Assembly: GCF_021495345.1 (NCBI RefSeq)
Contig: NZ_CP099397.1
Coordinates: 3,038,001 to 3,102,000 of the forward strand
Source: Pseudomonas hydrolytica
Lineage (GTDB): Bacteria; Pseudomonadota; Gammaproteobacteria; Pseudomonadales; Pseudomonadaceae
Reading direction: 5' to 3'
Length of the DNA stretch: 64,000 nucleotides
The stretch's first letter is position 1, and the number at the start of each line of letters is the position of its first letter. A program made the translations under genes and the position numbers. Below the pieces are notes generated by a model. The model saw only the letters and a program-made list of their open reading frames with translations, was not told where the DNA came from and searched no databases. This document shows positions 54,795-63,306 of the stretch, in pieces.

Positions 54795-55297
54795 GCTTTC
54801 TCTGCAAGTGCGTTGATCGCACATTCATCTAACCGGGCACGCCGTACCTCTTCGAATATCCGAGCGCCCGAGCGCTCGTAGAAGCTCCTTCCTCGATCAT
54901 TGTCGGTAGCCACGATCCAGTCAATACGCCCGCAGCCAGTATTCTGAGCGAGGATACACAGCTCTGAGAGTAGAGCTTCGCCCACACCGCTTCCCCGGAA
55001 CTGCGGATAGACAAACAGATCGTCTAGCCAGATGCCAGGCTTGGCAATGAACGTGCAATAGATACTGTAGTACGTCGCGATACCCACGGCCTCGCCTGAC
55101 TTCATGGCCAAGAGCGCAAACGCCTTGGGTTGTTCGGAGAAGAAAGCTTCCTCAATGTCAGCTTCCGTAGATTGAAGCGAATTCAAACACCCATCGAATT
55201 CCGCTTTTCCTCGAACAAGGTCGAGTATCGCAGGAACGTCCGCTTTTTCTGCCTTCCTGATTTCAATAATAAGAGTACCCTCTCTATGGATGCGCAT
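54761..55297 (-). CDS. GNAT acetyltransferase (gene cassette)
   Basis: A 178-aa GNAT protein: I-E-I-R-K-A-E-K-A-D-V-P-A-I near the start, Y-P-Q-F-R-G-S-G-V-G-E-A-L-L as the acetyl-CoA motif, and R-G-R-S-F-Y-E-R-S-G-A. Its last codons (N-K-A-M-H-P-T-S-G) lie inside the attC site, a familiar feature of cassette-borne genes. The ATG at 55297 overlaps the upstream site; translation might instead begin at a non-ATG codon near 55264, after GAGAGGG. The substrate is unknown. Compare the larger upstream open frame to 55408, which would cross the attC site. Confidence 0.75.
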   Translation of the reverse strand: MRIHREGTLIIEIRKAEKADVPAILDLVRGKAEFDGCLNSLQSTEADIEEAFFSEQPKAFALLAMKSGEAVGIATYYSIYCTFIAKPGIWLDDLFVYPQFRGSGVGEALLSELCILAQNTGCGRIDWIVATDNDRGRSFYERSGARIFEEVRRARLDECAINALAEKAHNKAMHPTSG

Positions 55298-55377
55298 AAC
55301 GCCGCCAACACGCGCAGCTTTGTAGTGAAGGCGAAGCCGCAACCGAAATGGTGTCGCTATGCTTGGATTGGTTAGTG
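55294..55377 (-). other. attC-like recombination site 2
   Basis: Minus-strand reading runs from CACTAAC (55377-55371) to GTTATGC (55300-55294). CACTAAC is the complement of GTTAGTG at 56190-56184, where this cassette (the YqhA-like gene) begins. The 84-bp interval is imperfectly self-complementary. Confidence 0.75.
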
Positions 55378-55508
55378 GCAGACGCCCGTGACGTTGGCTC
55401 TTGCCCAAAGCAGGCTCCCATGAAGCGTTGGCCGCCTACATTCTCTGCGGAGTGGTTGCCTCTCTAGTTCAGGCAACCAGCAGGTGACGTCTAACCGCGT
55501 GCTGTGCA

Positions 55509-56009
55509 TCAGTCTTTCATATTCTTCCACGCGAATACCGAGGCCAAAATAATGATACCGATGGCAGCACCCAAGTATAACGTAGCGATCGTAGCGCCAA
55601 TCTCTACCGCCTGCTCAAGGAACAGAACCACCAGTATCACAACAGCCACTTGGCTTACTGTTATCTTCAAATCATGGAAGCTCTTAATGTCCAGAGGGTT
55701 TTGGGATTCTCTGTCATCATCAGACACCGGACGGATGAACAGACGATACAGGCTAACCGCCATGATCTGAAAAGTAATAGCGATCAGCAGGAGATCCAAC
55801 AGCTTCAGGAGGCGAACCGCGAGGCTCTTGCCGTTGTCAGCAGAGACAGGTATATCACGTACTACATCCAGTGCGGTATTCCAGATTATGTTAACCGAGG
55901 CACCATACAAGAGCAAAGATGACACCGCACAGATAACGACTGCCACCCACACCATAAACCGACTACTTCTGAAAACTCTCTCGATCATAATTTCTCCGGG
56001 CCGCGTCAC
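55509..56009 (-). CDS. YqhA/UPF0114 family membrane protein (gene cassette)
   Basis: A 166-aa protein with four predicted membrane helices: F-M-V-W-V-A-V-V-I-C-A-V near the start, L-L-D-L-L-L-I-A-I-T-F-Q-I, then V-A-V-V-I-L-V-V-L-F-L-E-Q and a final helix. E-R-V-F-R-S-S-R-F-M at the N-terminus matches UPF0114/YqhA proteins, whose function is not established. It is carried between attC sites at 55294 and 56184, so it is a mobile cassette on the minus strand. Confidence 0.8.
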   Translation of the reverse strand: MTRPGEIMIERVFRSSRFMVWVAVVICAVSSLLLYGASVNIIWNTALDVVRDIPVSADNGKSLAVRLLKLLDLLLIAITFQIMAVSLYRLFIRPVSDDDRESQNPLDIKSFHDLKITVSQVAVVILVVLFLEQAVEIGATIATLYLGAAIGIIILASVFAWKNMKD

Positions 56010-56183
56010 AACGTCAGTTACAGACTCACAATTTTCTCTTAGTCGGTTTCACCGGACTATCTACTATCTCGTTAATCAACCTCTAGATTGTGCTTTCTAC
56101 GGCGTTAGCCGAACACTGGAGCTGTCGGATTACTGCTGGATTACTTCAAACGTTCGTGACCCTGACATGACCTGGAGAAAAGC

Positions 56184-56241
56184 CACTAACGTTGGAATTC
56201 AGCGGCTGCCGTAGGCAGTCCGCTGGAATGACTTGTTAGGC
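56184..56241 (-). other. attC-like recombination site 3
   Basis: Minus-strand reading runs GCCTAAC (56241-56235) to GTTAGTG (56190-56184), with strongly complementary inner arms (CAGCGG / CCGCTG and GCCTACGGC). This 58-bp element has the classic 59-base-element architecture and follows the stop of the next gene by 34 bp. Confidence 0.85.
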
Positions 56242-56274
56242 AACAACTCCACTGCCTATGGGTTTATAGCGGAT

Positions 56275-56835
56275 TTACTTAGGTTGGTACTCCAATGATG
56301 AATGGTGAAGGTTAATGCGCAAATTTCCCGCATCGTCTTTAACGTAACCCCACGTTTTGTCAACGGTAGTCACTTTCCCATTTTTATCTGTGAAGTGAAC
56401 TTTCCCCATAGTAATTGCGCTATTGCCATCAAGAAAAATAGCAGAAGTGACAGGCTCACATTTTTTCCAGCCTTTTAGAGCAAAACCTGTGTCGGCAGGG
56501 AAGGATGGGTCACCGCCAACGAAATAAGATAGCGCACCGGCACGTGTGGGGCGAAATGTTTGAGGGTTCACCGTGAGCGTAGGCTTAAAGAGTACTGCGC
56601 CCATTTGGTAGGCGTAAGCGGAATCTATGACTTTCTCGGCCAATGCTCTCGCTGCTACTTTTCCATCCTTTTCGTATGCGGCGTTGATATCAAGAAGAGC
56701 AGCACACCATGCTTGCTGAGCTGTTAATGCTTCCTTCTCTGTTACTGCCTGATTTACAACGATGGGCTCGTTTGCGTTCGCAATATTTGAGGTAAGTGCG
56801 ACTAATGCTGTTAATGCTACAAGTTTGACTTTCAT
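56275..56835 (-). CDS. Secreted NTF2-like protein (gene cassette)
   Basis: A 186-aa protein with a signal peptide (residues 1-22, cleaved after A-N-A). The mature part has A-W-C-A-A-L-L-D-I, A-Y-A-Y-Q-M-G-A-V-L-F-K-P-T and I-T-M-G-K-V-H-F-T-D-K-N-G, resembling proteins of SnoaL/NTF2 fold that are often misannotated as phosphoribosyl-AMP cyclohydrolase. It is probably periplasmic, with unknown function. It is followed by the attC site at 56184-56241, so it is likely a third cassette; its upstream boundary is unclear (GCCTAAC occurs at 56887 and 56926). Confidence 0.7.
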   Translation of the reverse strand: MKVKLVALTALVALTSNIANANEPIVVNQAVTEKEALTAQQAWCAALLDINAAYEKDGKVAARALAEKVIDSAYAYQMGAVLFKPTLTVNPQTFRPTRAGALSYFVGGDPSFPADTGFALKGWKKCEPVTSAIFLDGNSAITMGKVHFTDKNGKVTTVDKTWGYVKDDAGNLRINLHHSSLEYQPK

Positions 56836-57678
56836 AGTTGGGAGACCTCTGGGTTGAAAGAATTGGATTGTTGCGTGTTTGACTGTGCCTAACAGTGATT
56901 AGACCGAACGCTCGACTAATACGCAGCCTAACATTTCGCTAACAATGTTGACTTTTCTCTTGCGGATCAGTGTTTTATGCATCTTTCACTCCCTTCTGCT
57001 GCGACGTTATATCGAACGCGGTATAAGCCAGTTATAGCCGAATGCGGCATAAGCCCGCGCTTCACAGCATGTCGCCAAAGCTAGCAGGAATGAATGCTTG
57101 TGTGAGATAAGCAAGGCATTCATGCCGCCGAAGATGGGACTGCGCGTGAGCAGTTGTTTCCATAATGCTTTTTCTGCTGTTGATTGCCAAGAAATTAGTG
57201 GCCGCTTCTGGCCGACCTCTGCCAGCCACGAAGGGCCGCTCTCGCCCAGGAGCAGTCATACAGCCAATAAATTTTTCGCTGGGCGGGCTCGTCTGAGCGG
57301 TACAAGCCACCCTCGCACTTGTCTGGCAGCCGCTCTTTTTCAACCAAACCCGCTTCGCAGAAGGGACCAGAGTGAGGTGTTCTCGTCGTACTCAAGGTAA
57401 GCTGGATCGCAGAGTATTCCAATTAGGTCAACGCTCTGAGCTTCAGCTCCGTGGAGGTGGTCCATCTCGATTTCAGAGCGTTCTTGAGCTAACCCAAGGT
57501 TTCTACCAAGCTTAGCCTTTACGGGCATCGATCAGAAACGCTCGGCAGAGTATTTGGAATAGTCTGCGGATGGCCTTCAGATTCGAGCAATACGGTCTGA
57601 TACCCAACATCATCTTCACCAAAGTAACTCTGCAATCACTCTGCTCCTGCTGGGGCCTATTAGGTTTGGATTTCACAG
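56836..57678. other. Degenerate region without a clear intact gene
   Basis: No intact gene is supported in 843 bp. The direct repeat CGAAyGCGGyATAAGCC occurs at 57013 and 57038. One arm of the CCGCTTCTGGCCG repeat lies at 57203-57215. A minus-strand frame at 57528-57340 contains S-E-I-E-M-D-H-L-H-G-A-E-A-Q-S, which looks like a gene fragment of unknown origin. Confidence 0.4.
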
Positions 57679-58860
57679 ATGACTTCCTCACGTGACGATT
57701 TTTCAAGAAGGACTAAGAGCGATCTCGCCCTACGGGCAAGCTATCAATGCTCCTTGTGCAAGGCGTCGACGGTAGGGCCCAGCGACGAAGCTTCAAACGC
57801 TGTGACCATGATTGGCGTTGCTGCTCACATTGCAGCAGCTGCGTCTGGTCCTGGCGCGCGTCGTTACGATCACTCAATGACTCCCGAGCAACGCGGATCA
57901 ATCGATAATGGGATTTGGCTTTGCGCTAGCTGTAGCGTTCTCATCGACAGGGACGAAGTACGATACTCAACCCAAAACCTTCATGAGCTGAAGCTCAGCC
58001 ACGAGGCATCAAGGCGCCTTCAGGGACAAGGTGAAGTGGGTCGCGACGACATCATCGCTATCGGCCCGAGTCTGATAGCGCTAGGGGCGGTACTACGGTT
58101 CGGTCCGGACGGATGTCGATTTAGAATTTCTCACTTCCTTGAAGGCAACATCCGGGAGCTGTGGGCACTGAGCGTGGATTTCAGCAAATGGCCAGATGAA
58201 GATCGATATGTCCTTTCAAATGAACTGGGCTATGGAGGGCTGCTTTCCCAACCGCCTGCAATTGAGCGAACTGAGTCTGGGCACGAGGTCACCGTCCAAA
58301 TCCAAGTAGCCACAGACCGTCGCAATGCATTGGCAACCAAAACCATGTGCAGAGAGACCGGTAGGATGCTCGGTGGCATGGAAGCGATGGAGTCGCTATT
58401 TGGCAACGTGCTGGGCATGGCTCACGGCACGTGGTTTGCAGACCTCCAGAGCGGCAGCTTTATCTCTGATTATCACGAAAGGTATGCAGGCTCCGATTGG
58501 CTTAGCAGGCTCATTATGATGGATATCATCCGCCTTTCGTTTGTCCCCCGGAACTCCAGAGCTGCTAACAAGAAAGTGGTACCGCTTGACTGGGTCAATC
58601 GCGTCAATAGCGTTAGCACTCCGACCTTTGAGCTTACCGAGCAATATCTTTCTATTCATGTGGATGCGGAGCTTGAAGGAGTAGGTAACTGGTCGGGGGT
58701 GCTGCCAGTATTTATTTGTACGCCGGAACAATTACAGGAAGGTCGAGATCGGGCGCAGAAAAATGCGATTTCAATCAGCCCTACTGTAGATCACGGCATC
58801 GTTGAGGCACTGCCTGTAGACAAGAAAACCGCAGATCGCTTGAAGCTCCCGGGGCGCTAA
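57679..58860 (+). CDS. HNH-type N-terminal domain protein, unknown C-terminus
   Basis: A 393-aa protein. The first ~115 residues have the HNH/treble-clef layout: C24-x2-C27, A-A-H50-I, N77-G and C82-x2-C85, followed by L-I-D-R-D. This type of N-terminal module occurs on many predicted anti-phage effectors. The remaining 280 residues (F-G-P-D-G-C-R-F-R-I-S-H-F onward) were not recognised. It may be a nuclease effector with its own sensing domain. It stands alone between degenerate regions. The ribosome site is weak. Confidence 0.65.
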   Translation: MTSSRDDFSRRTKSDLALRASYQCSLCKASTVGPSDEASNAVTMIGVAAHIAAAASGPGARRYDHSMTPEQRGSIDNGIWLCASCSVLIDRDEVRYSTQNLHELKLSHEASRRLQGQGEVGRDDIIAIGPSLIALGAVLRFGPDGCRFRISHFLEGNIRELWALSVDFSKWPDEDRYVLSNELGYGGLLSQPPAIERTESGHEVTVQIQVATDRRNALATKTMCRETGRMLGGMEAMESLFGNVLGMAHGTWFADLQSGSFISDYHERYAGSDWLSRLIMMDIIRLSFVPRNSRAANKKVVPLDWVNRVNSVSTPTFELTEQYLSIHVDAELEGVGNWSGVLPVFICTPEQLQEGRDRAQKNAISISPTVDHGIVEALPVDKKTADRLKLPGR

Positions 58861-59492
58861 GCCCGAATCATCGCCACTCAACTAAAGCGTCGCATGGACT
58901 ATGGTCGCAAATCACCAGGCCAACACCATCCAACCGCGTGCCCTGAACTGGTAAATGTGGACCATGGTCGTAAATTCCCTGGCCATCTCCTGATCATTCG
59001 ACAGGGCAAATAGCGTCACCAGGTACGTGGCATTCTTTGCCAATCCGCCGAAACGTAGCTTCGCGTTGCCGTACTTCTGACCTGGCTATTGTGGACCAAG
59101 GTCCGAGCGGTTAACTGGCAAGAGGCACTACTTCCAGAATTCGGCTGTCATTCGCAGAGACGTCGAAATCAACTCTAAGAATCCGATGTCTGTTAGTTCT
59201 TTCAGATAGTCAACGTGCGCCACATCTCCTATTTACGGCTGTAGATGACACATCCATCTATTCGACTGCGATCGACATTCCAAATAAGTTGCGAGCAGAC
59301 AACTCGCCACATCAATTATTTTTATAAAACCAACTTAAAAGTATTGACGAACACAAAACCGTTGTCACAATAAATTTCGCCAAGAAATTGAAATTTCAAC
59401 TCAAAATAAATCACTGGGGAGAAATCAGCGTGATCATAGCCATTGACATCATTACTTGGCATATAAACCAATCACCCACAAGGAAATAATCC
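58861..59492. repeat. Degenerate region with IS-like terminal repeats
   Basis: The motif TGGACyATGGTCGyAAAT occurs at 58895 and 58958, with a weaker third copy (TGGACCAAGGTCCGAG) at 59092. Such spaced repeats look like the multiple terminal repeats of an IS21-type element. No transposase gene is visible; the rest to 59492 is AT-rich and without a gene. Confidence 0.4.
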
Positions 59493-60017
59493 ATGAAAGA
59501 ATTTATACAACTATCTATAAATGCTCCATACCCACTTAGAACTCCAGTATATGAAGGCTCAGCAGCTCAATTTTTTACAAAACAAGGCTTTACACTCCAA
59601 GTAATGCTGCCTAGTCCGATCAGCTCTGAGATTAAAAATCTCAGAGATGGAAAAATTAGAGCTGGCTTCATACGCCAAGAATCACAAATTCTGATACTTT
59701 TCAAAATTGGAGACATGATATTGGAGTGCCCCTTCATGCCACAAATAATTCCCAACGAAGAGTACGCAACACCAGAACTTACTGAAAGCTCTAGGCTTTT
59801 CATCGAAATGCACGTCATAGACACCAGTTCAAAAACGCTTAAAGCAATTAGAGGATTTACACTCAACCCCAAACTGACCAAGGAGCTTACAATATGCGTT
59901 AATGACATTCGTAAAAGCAATTTTATCTCGTTGTCTCCTGATCTTTTGTATAGAGAGCCTCTGAATAAATTGATCAAAAAAACTGAGATGCATCTATGCG
60001 GATCCACTAACTCATAA
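59493..60017 (+). CDS. Hypothetical protein
   Basis: A 174-aa protein with predicted alternating strands (Q-L-S-I-N-A-P-Y-P-L-R-T-P-V-Y, G-F-T-L-Q-V-M-L-P-S-P). No family was recognised; a SecB-like fold crossed my mind but I cannot support it. AAGGAAA precedes the ATG. It is very AT-rich and isolated, with gene-free DNA on both sides. Confidence 0.5.
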   Translation: MKEFIQLSINAPYPLRTPVYEGSAAQFFTKQGFTLQVMLPSPISSEIKNLRDGKIRAGFIRQESQILILFKIGDMILECPFMPQIIPNEEYATPELTESSRLFIEMHVIDTSSKTLKAIRGFTLNPKLTKELTICVNDIRKSNFISLSPDLLYREPLNKLIKKTEMHLCGSTNS

Positions 60018-60412
60018 TTATATTTGCATCCGAAAACACACAAACCATAGAAGCCTGCCCTGAGCGTGGTTCCAAATTAGCGGCTGTAGTACATGAGCGT
60101 GTAATGCGGCCGCAACTAGATCAACCATTAGCGATGATTTGGCCTGTAAGATCTGTATCACTCCAGCTGAACAAGATTTTCTAGAACTCGGCAATACCTA
60201 CGACAAGCATCCCTATTAATATGCTTTCCTTACAGTATTGGGCCTAGAGGGTGAAAACCCCGCCGATAAATAAATATATCGGACGAGGCTGCACTTGGAG
60301 ATGCATGAGCAAGCAGGTATTTTTTCTCACACATTAATCATACCATAATTTTAACAGACCTCTAGCTTATAACCTCATTTTAAGAGTTATTTTTTTGCGT
60401 ATCATTTTCAAT
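60018..60412. other. Gene-free region downstream of the replication gene
   Basis: These 395 bp lie between convergent genes. A small hairpin (CCGATA / TATCGG, 60263-60282) is visible. No gene, tRNA or clear terminator is supported. Confidence 0.4.
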
Positions 60413-62860
60413 CTATACGAGCGCACTTTTTTTATCGTATTGAATATTATCCTGAAAAGACCAATCCTTTCTTTTAATTGAACTAAAGCTAAACGGAAAG
60501 ACGTACGAGCACATTCTTTTATACTGCGCCTGATTTAAGACATAGACTCTTTCACCATCTACCATCTTTCTTACTTTTGACAATCCCAATTTCGAAAGCA
60601 AGTTAGAGATAAGCGAATGCTTTTGCCGGTCCGTATTTGCTCCAACTTTTATTGAAACAAGTCCATTCATCTTGAAATCAATTTGATTTTTAACAATGTA
60701 TGCACATGCATCTGCAAGTCCGTCTTCGGTTAAAACGCCTTTGCCGTCCATCCTAATAGATAGCGTAGTCATCACCTCGCGAAGATGCTTACGAATGTCC
60801 GAGTAGTGCCTAGCATCGATACCAGTCAGTAAATTATCCCTTTCCCTGAACTTTTCGAAGTCAGCATCCTCCAGCAACAGACACTTCATATTTCTAATCT
60901 TGGTCAGACCAGCACCTTGATTATAGAATCCAACATCCTTCGCAGTAACTTCATTGATAATCTTTCCGGTTGCGTTAGCTACATCTATTAAATTATTGAT
61001 GTAGTATTCTTTATCGTTTGTAGTTTTCTCAAGTCTCTCCATTGTCCGAAATGATAACTCTTTCCCAGCTTCTAGGGTTCGCTTTGTTACCATTTGCGCA
61101 ACCACTTTTCTTCCATTCTTGAAGATTTTCGAAGCTTCTTCGTCAACATTTTTTTCAGATGAGAGCCTGCTCATAGTAAAACCATCCAGCCCAAAGCTAA
61201 TGGACAACCATTGCTGGAAATTATTTTTTTCAAGAGCATTTAGGTGCAACTGCTGAAAAGCGATAGAGTCGAAAACCAGATCTCCACTTCCGAAGAATTT
61301 TGCTATAGCTTCCTTCTCTTCGACCGAGAAATTTCTTGTGTGATGAATCCCCACAATAATTTTTTTGGCTGTTCTGTCTCGATATACGAACTGCTTTGCA
61401 TCATCGACCCCAACAACCGCGCCGAATATGCAGAAATGAGCCTCAAAATGCTTGATGGTGATACTGACAGACGATTGCATTGATGGACTGTGGCAAAGCA
61501 CGTCGTACTTAGTAATAGTGTCATTTGGGTTAGCAAGAAACTCAACAACCTCATCATTGTCTTTAGTTATCTGCGTTACCAAAAGAACTTTTTTACCCTG
61601 ATCTCTGGCAATTTTGGCTACTGTCTCGGCCTGTTTTCTCGAATCTGATGAGAAAAGAACCTTCTTGTTCGCAGCCAAAGCTCTGAGAATTTCTCTCTGT
61701 GTTGACTCTACCGATCCGAGACATACATTAATTGACGAATAATCAGCATTGCCCTGCATAAAATTTATCGTTCTGCCGGCAAGGCGTACGTAATTAATCA
61801 GTACATCATTCACAAATGCTTCGCAGAAAAGCACCAGGCGCGCATTCTTAATGAGCCCAAGAATCTCGTGAAACACGCCGATACGGTCGCCGGTGAAGTC
61901 TTTTTGCATCAAGTGACGCAGTACCTGGGCGGCTTCTTCGATGATGACGATGCCGCTTTGATGCGTATGAACCCTAAACCTCTCGTTATCGCATTTATTA
62001 ATTACTAGAGAGAGTGATTTGAGCTGATCTTCACGACCTTTAATGCTGTCGTCATTGTATTGCTCAACAAGGTCAGCGATAGCGCTTGAACGAGCGATAG
62101 CGATACGATGAGTCAATACCGTGGATTTCTCGCCAGAATCGATACCAGCCTCAATCAGCTTTCGTATGACATGCTTGGTTTTACCCTTGCCCATGCCGTC
62201 TGCTAGCACATGAACGCCGCCCTGCAAGAATATTTTCGCAGCATAGGTTTCTAGCTCAGCGGATGCCTCAAGGCTAGGTTTACGATGATTGAGAAAACTG
62301 CCTACGATTTGAGAATCGAAATTGATTTTGCGGCTGTGTTGGTATTTGATAATGTCACTATCAATTGCCTTGTTAAGCAGATCCAGCGGGTTTTCATCCT
62401 TTTCAACACTGAAACTCAAGTCTGAAACAGCATTTCCAACAAGCTTTACGGCTTGGTCACGAGACAGCGAGAAAGGAACCTGGCGAGCCACAGACGCAAC
62501 AAAACGCTTAATATTCTTTAGAACGCCTGCTTGTGCAGCGACTTCATCGATTTCAAGAGATGAGTAACCCTTCAGGCTTTCGATGTGGGTATCGTTTACG
62601 AAGTACAGCCCGGCCTTATATGCTCTTGCCAGCTCATAACGCTCGGTGTAATTCTCATCTGTTACGAAGATTGAAATAGACTTCTTTGTTTCTGACTTTG
62701 CTTCTGAGAGCAGCTTTACTACAGACTCTAAATTTTTCTCTGCCCTAACGTACGTATAACTCAAATCTGTTATGTCTTCTGTACCAACCACCACTACCGC
62801 AGTGTTTATGTCATTTACAGTGTGCTCCTGTTTTTGACCCTTATAGAATGTTTTATTCAT
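60413..62860 (-). CDS. CyRepA1-like plasmid replication protein / origin-binding helicase
   Basis: An 815-aa protein. A P-loop lies at residues 219-228 (L-A-D-G-M-G-K-G-K-T), followed by V-L-T-H-R as motif Ia, V-I-I-E-E-A-A-Q-V-L-R-H as the DExx-like box, and a helicase C-terminal half with L-C-H-S-P-S-M-Q-S-S-V-S-I. This order matches CyRepA1/origin-binding-type plasmid replication proteins. It probably unwinds or initiates replication of the element. The start at 62860 has only a weak ribosome site; an in-frame ATG at 62920 is the alternative. The upstream intergenic region holds duplicated hairpins. Confidence 0.7.
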   Translation of the reverse strand: MNKTFYKGQKQEHTVNDINTAVVVVGTEDITDLSYTYVRAEKNLESVVKLLSEAKSETKKSISIFVTDENYTERYELARAYKAGLYFVNDTHIESLKGYSSLEIDEVAAQAGVLKNIKRFVASVARQVPFSLSRDQAVKLVGNAVSDLSFSVEKDENPLDLLNKAIDSDIIKYQHSRKINFDSQIVGSFLNHRKPSLEASAELETYAAKIFLQGGVHVLADGMGKGKTKHVIRKLIEAGIDSGEKSTVLTHRIAIARSSAIADLVEQYNDDSIKGREDQLKSLSLVINKCDNERFRVHTHQSGIVIIEEAAQVLRHLMQKDFTGDRIGVFHEILGLIKNARLVLFCEAFVNDVLINYVRLAGRTINFMQGNADYSSINVCLGSVESTQREILRALAANKKVLFSSDSRKQAETVAKIARDQGKKVLLVTQITKDNDEVVEFLANPNDTITKYDVLCHSPSMQSSVSITIKHFEAHFCIFGAVVGVDDAKQFVYRDRTAKKIIVGIHHTRNFSVEEKEAIAKFFGSGDLVFDSIAFQQLHLNALEKNNFQQWLSISFGLDGFTMSRLSSEKNVDEEASKIFKNGRKVVAQMVTKRTLEAGKELSFRTMERLEKTTNDKEYYINNLIDVANATGKIINEVTAKDVGFYNQGAGLTKIRNMKCLLLEDADFEKFRERDNLLTGIDARHYSDIRKHLREVMTTLSIRMDGKGVLTEDGLADACAYIVKNQIDFKMNGLVSIKVGANTDRQKHSLISNLLSKLGLSKVRKMVDGERVYVLNQAQYKRMCSYVFPFSFSSIKRKDWSFQDNIQYDKKSALV

Positions 62861-63005
62861 TTTAAATTTTAACCTGTTATTATGTTTTACGCATCTCCGG
62901 CGCAGTGCTATATTGCACATTTTTATAATAACACTAATTTTTAACTTTTAAACATTAATATCGAAAATAATTAAAAATATTTTTCCAGTCAATGAGATTG
63001 TCTTT

Positions 63006-63160
63006 TTATTACCACTTCCTGCTTTCATATATATAAAACAGGAGGAAGTGGTAAATATCTAATCCCGCTTCGCGTAAGGTATCCAGTGGTTGTGCTGGTT
63101 GTAGCTTTGCGTTTATTACCACTTCCTTCTTTCATATATATAAAAGAGAGGGAAGTGGCA
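63006..63160. repeat. Duplicated hairpin element between rep and HTH genes
   Basis: TTATTACCACTTCCT-n-CTTTCATATATATAAAA occurs at 63006-63038 and again at 63113-63145, nearly identical. In the first copy TTACCACTTCCT (63009) pairs perfectly with AGGAAGTGGTAA (63043); in the second the right arm is partly eroded. The two sites are 107 bp apart in the divergent control region. Confidence 0.8.
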
Positions 63161-63182
63161 CCCACCCAAAGAACCACCCCAG

Positions 63183-63206
63183 TGGCCCCTTCCCCTCAGG
63201 GGGTTA
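63183..63206. repeat. Second copy of the TGGCCCCTT...AGGGGG hairpin
   Basis: TGGCCCCTTCCCCTCAGGGGG here closely matches the sequence after the relaxase gene at 41766. It could be a terminator for a short transcript or a site shared by the mob and rep loci. Confidence 0.5.
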
Positions 63207-63263
63207 AAGCGATGCAAAATAATTACAAAGAACTTGACCACACCAAAAATAACACTGCTTTTA

Positions 63264-63272
63264 TGCTATAAT
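63264..63272 (+). promoter_or_regulatory. Extended -10 promoter for the double-HTH gene
   Basis: TGCTATAAT is a perfect extended -10 (TGnTATAAT), 35 bp before the start codon at 63307. The mobC promoter at 39768 has the same form (TGTTATAAT). No good -35 is present, which extended -10 promoters tolerate. Confidence 0.65.
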
Positions 63273-63306
63273 AATGTTATGGACAAGCACCAAAGGAATA
63301 ATAAAA

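Noticed and set aside
57013..57055. CGAAyGCGGyATAAGCC repeat as a further attC site
   Set aside because: The core motifs RYYYAAC and GTTRRRY are not arranged as in the three supported sites, so it was left as a plain repeat.
59493..60017. SecB-like chaperone (as in toxin-antitoxin-chaperone systems)
   Set aside because: Only a vague strand pattern suggests it; no conserved SecB motif or adjacent toxin-antitoxin pair is present.
60263..60282. CCGATA/TATCGG hairpin as the rep gene terminator
   Set aside because: The 6-bp stem is weak, it lies 130 bp beyond the stop and there is no T run.
63086..63271. A 61-codon plus-strand frame upstream of the double-HTH gene
   Set aside because: It runs through the duplicated hairpin and the promoter and lacks a ribosome site, so it is more likely regulatory DNA than a gene.
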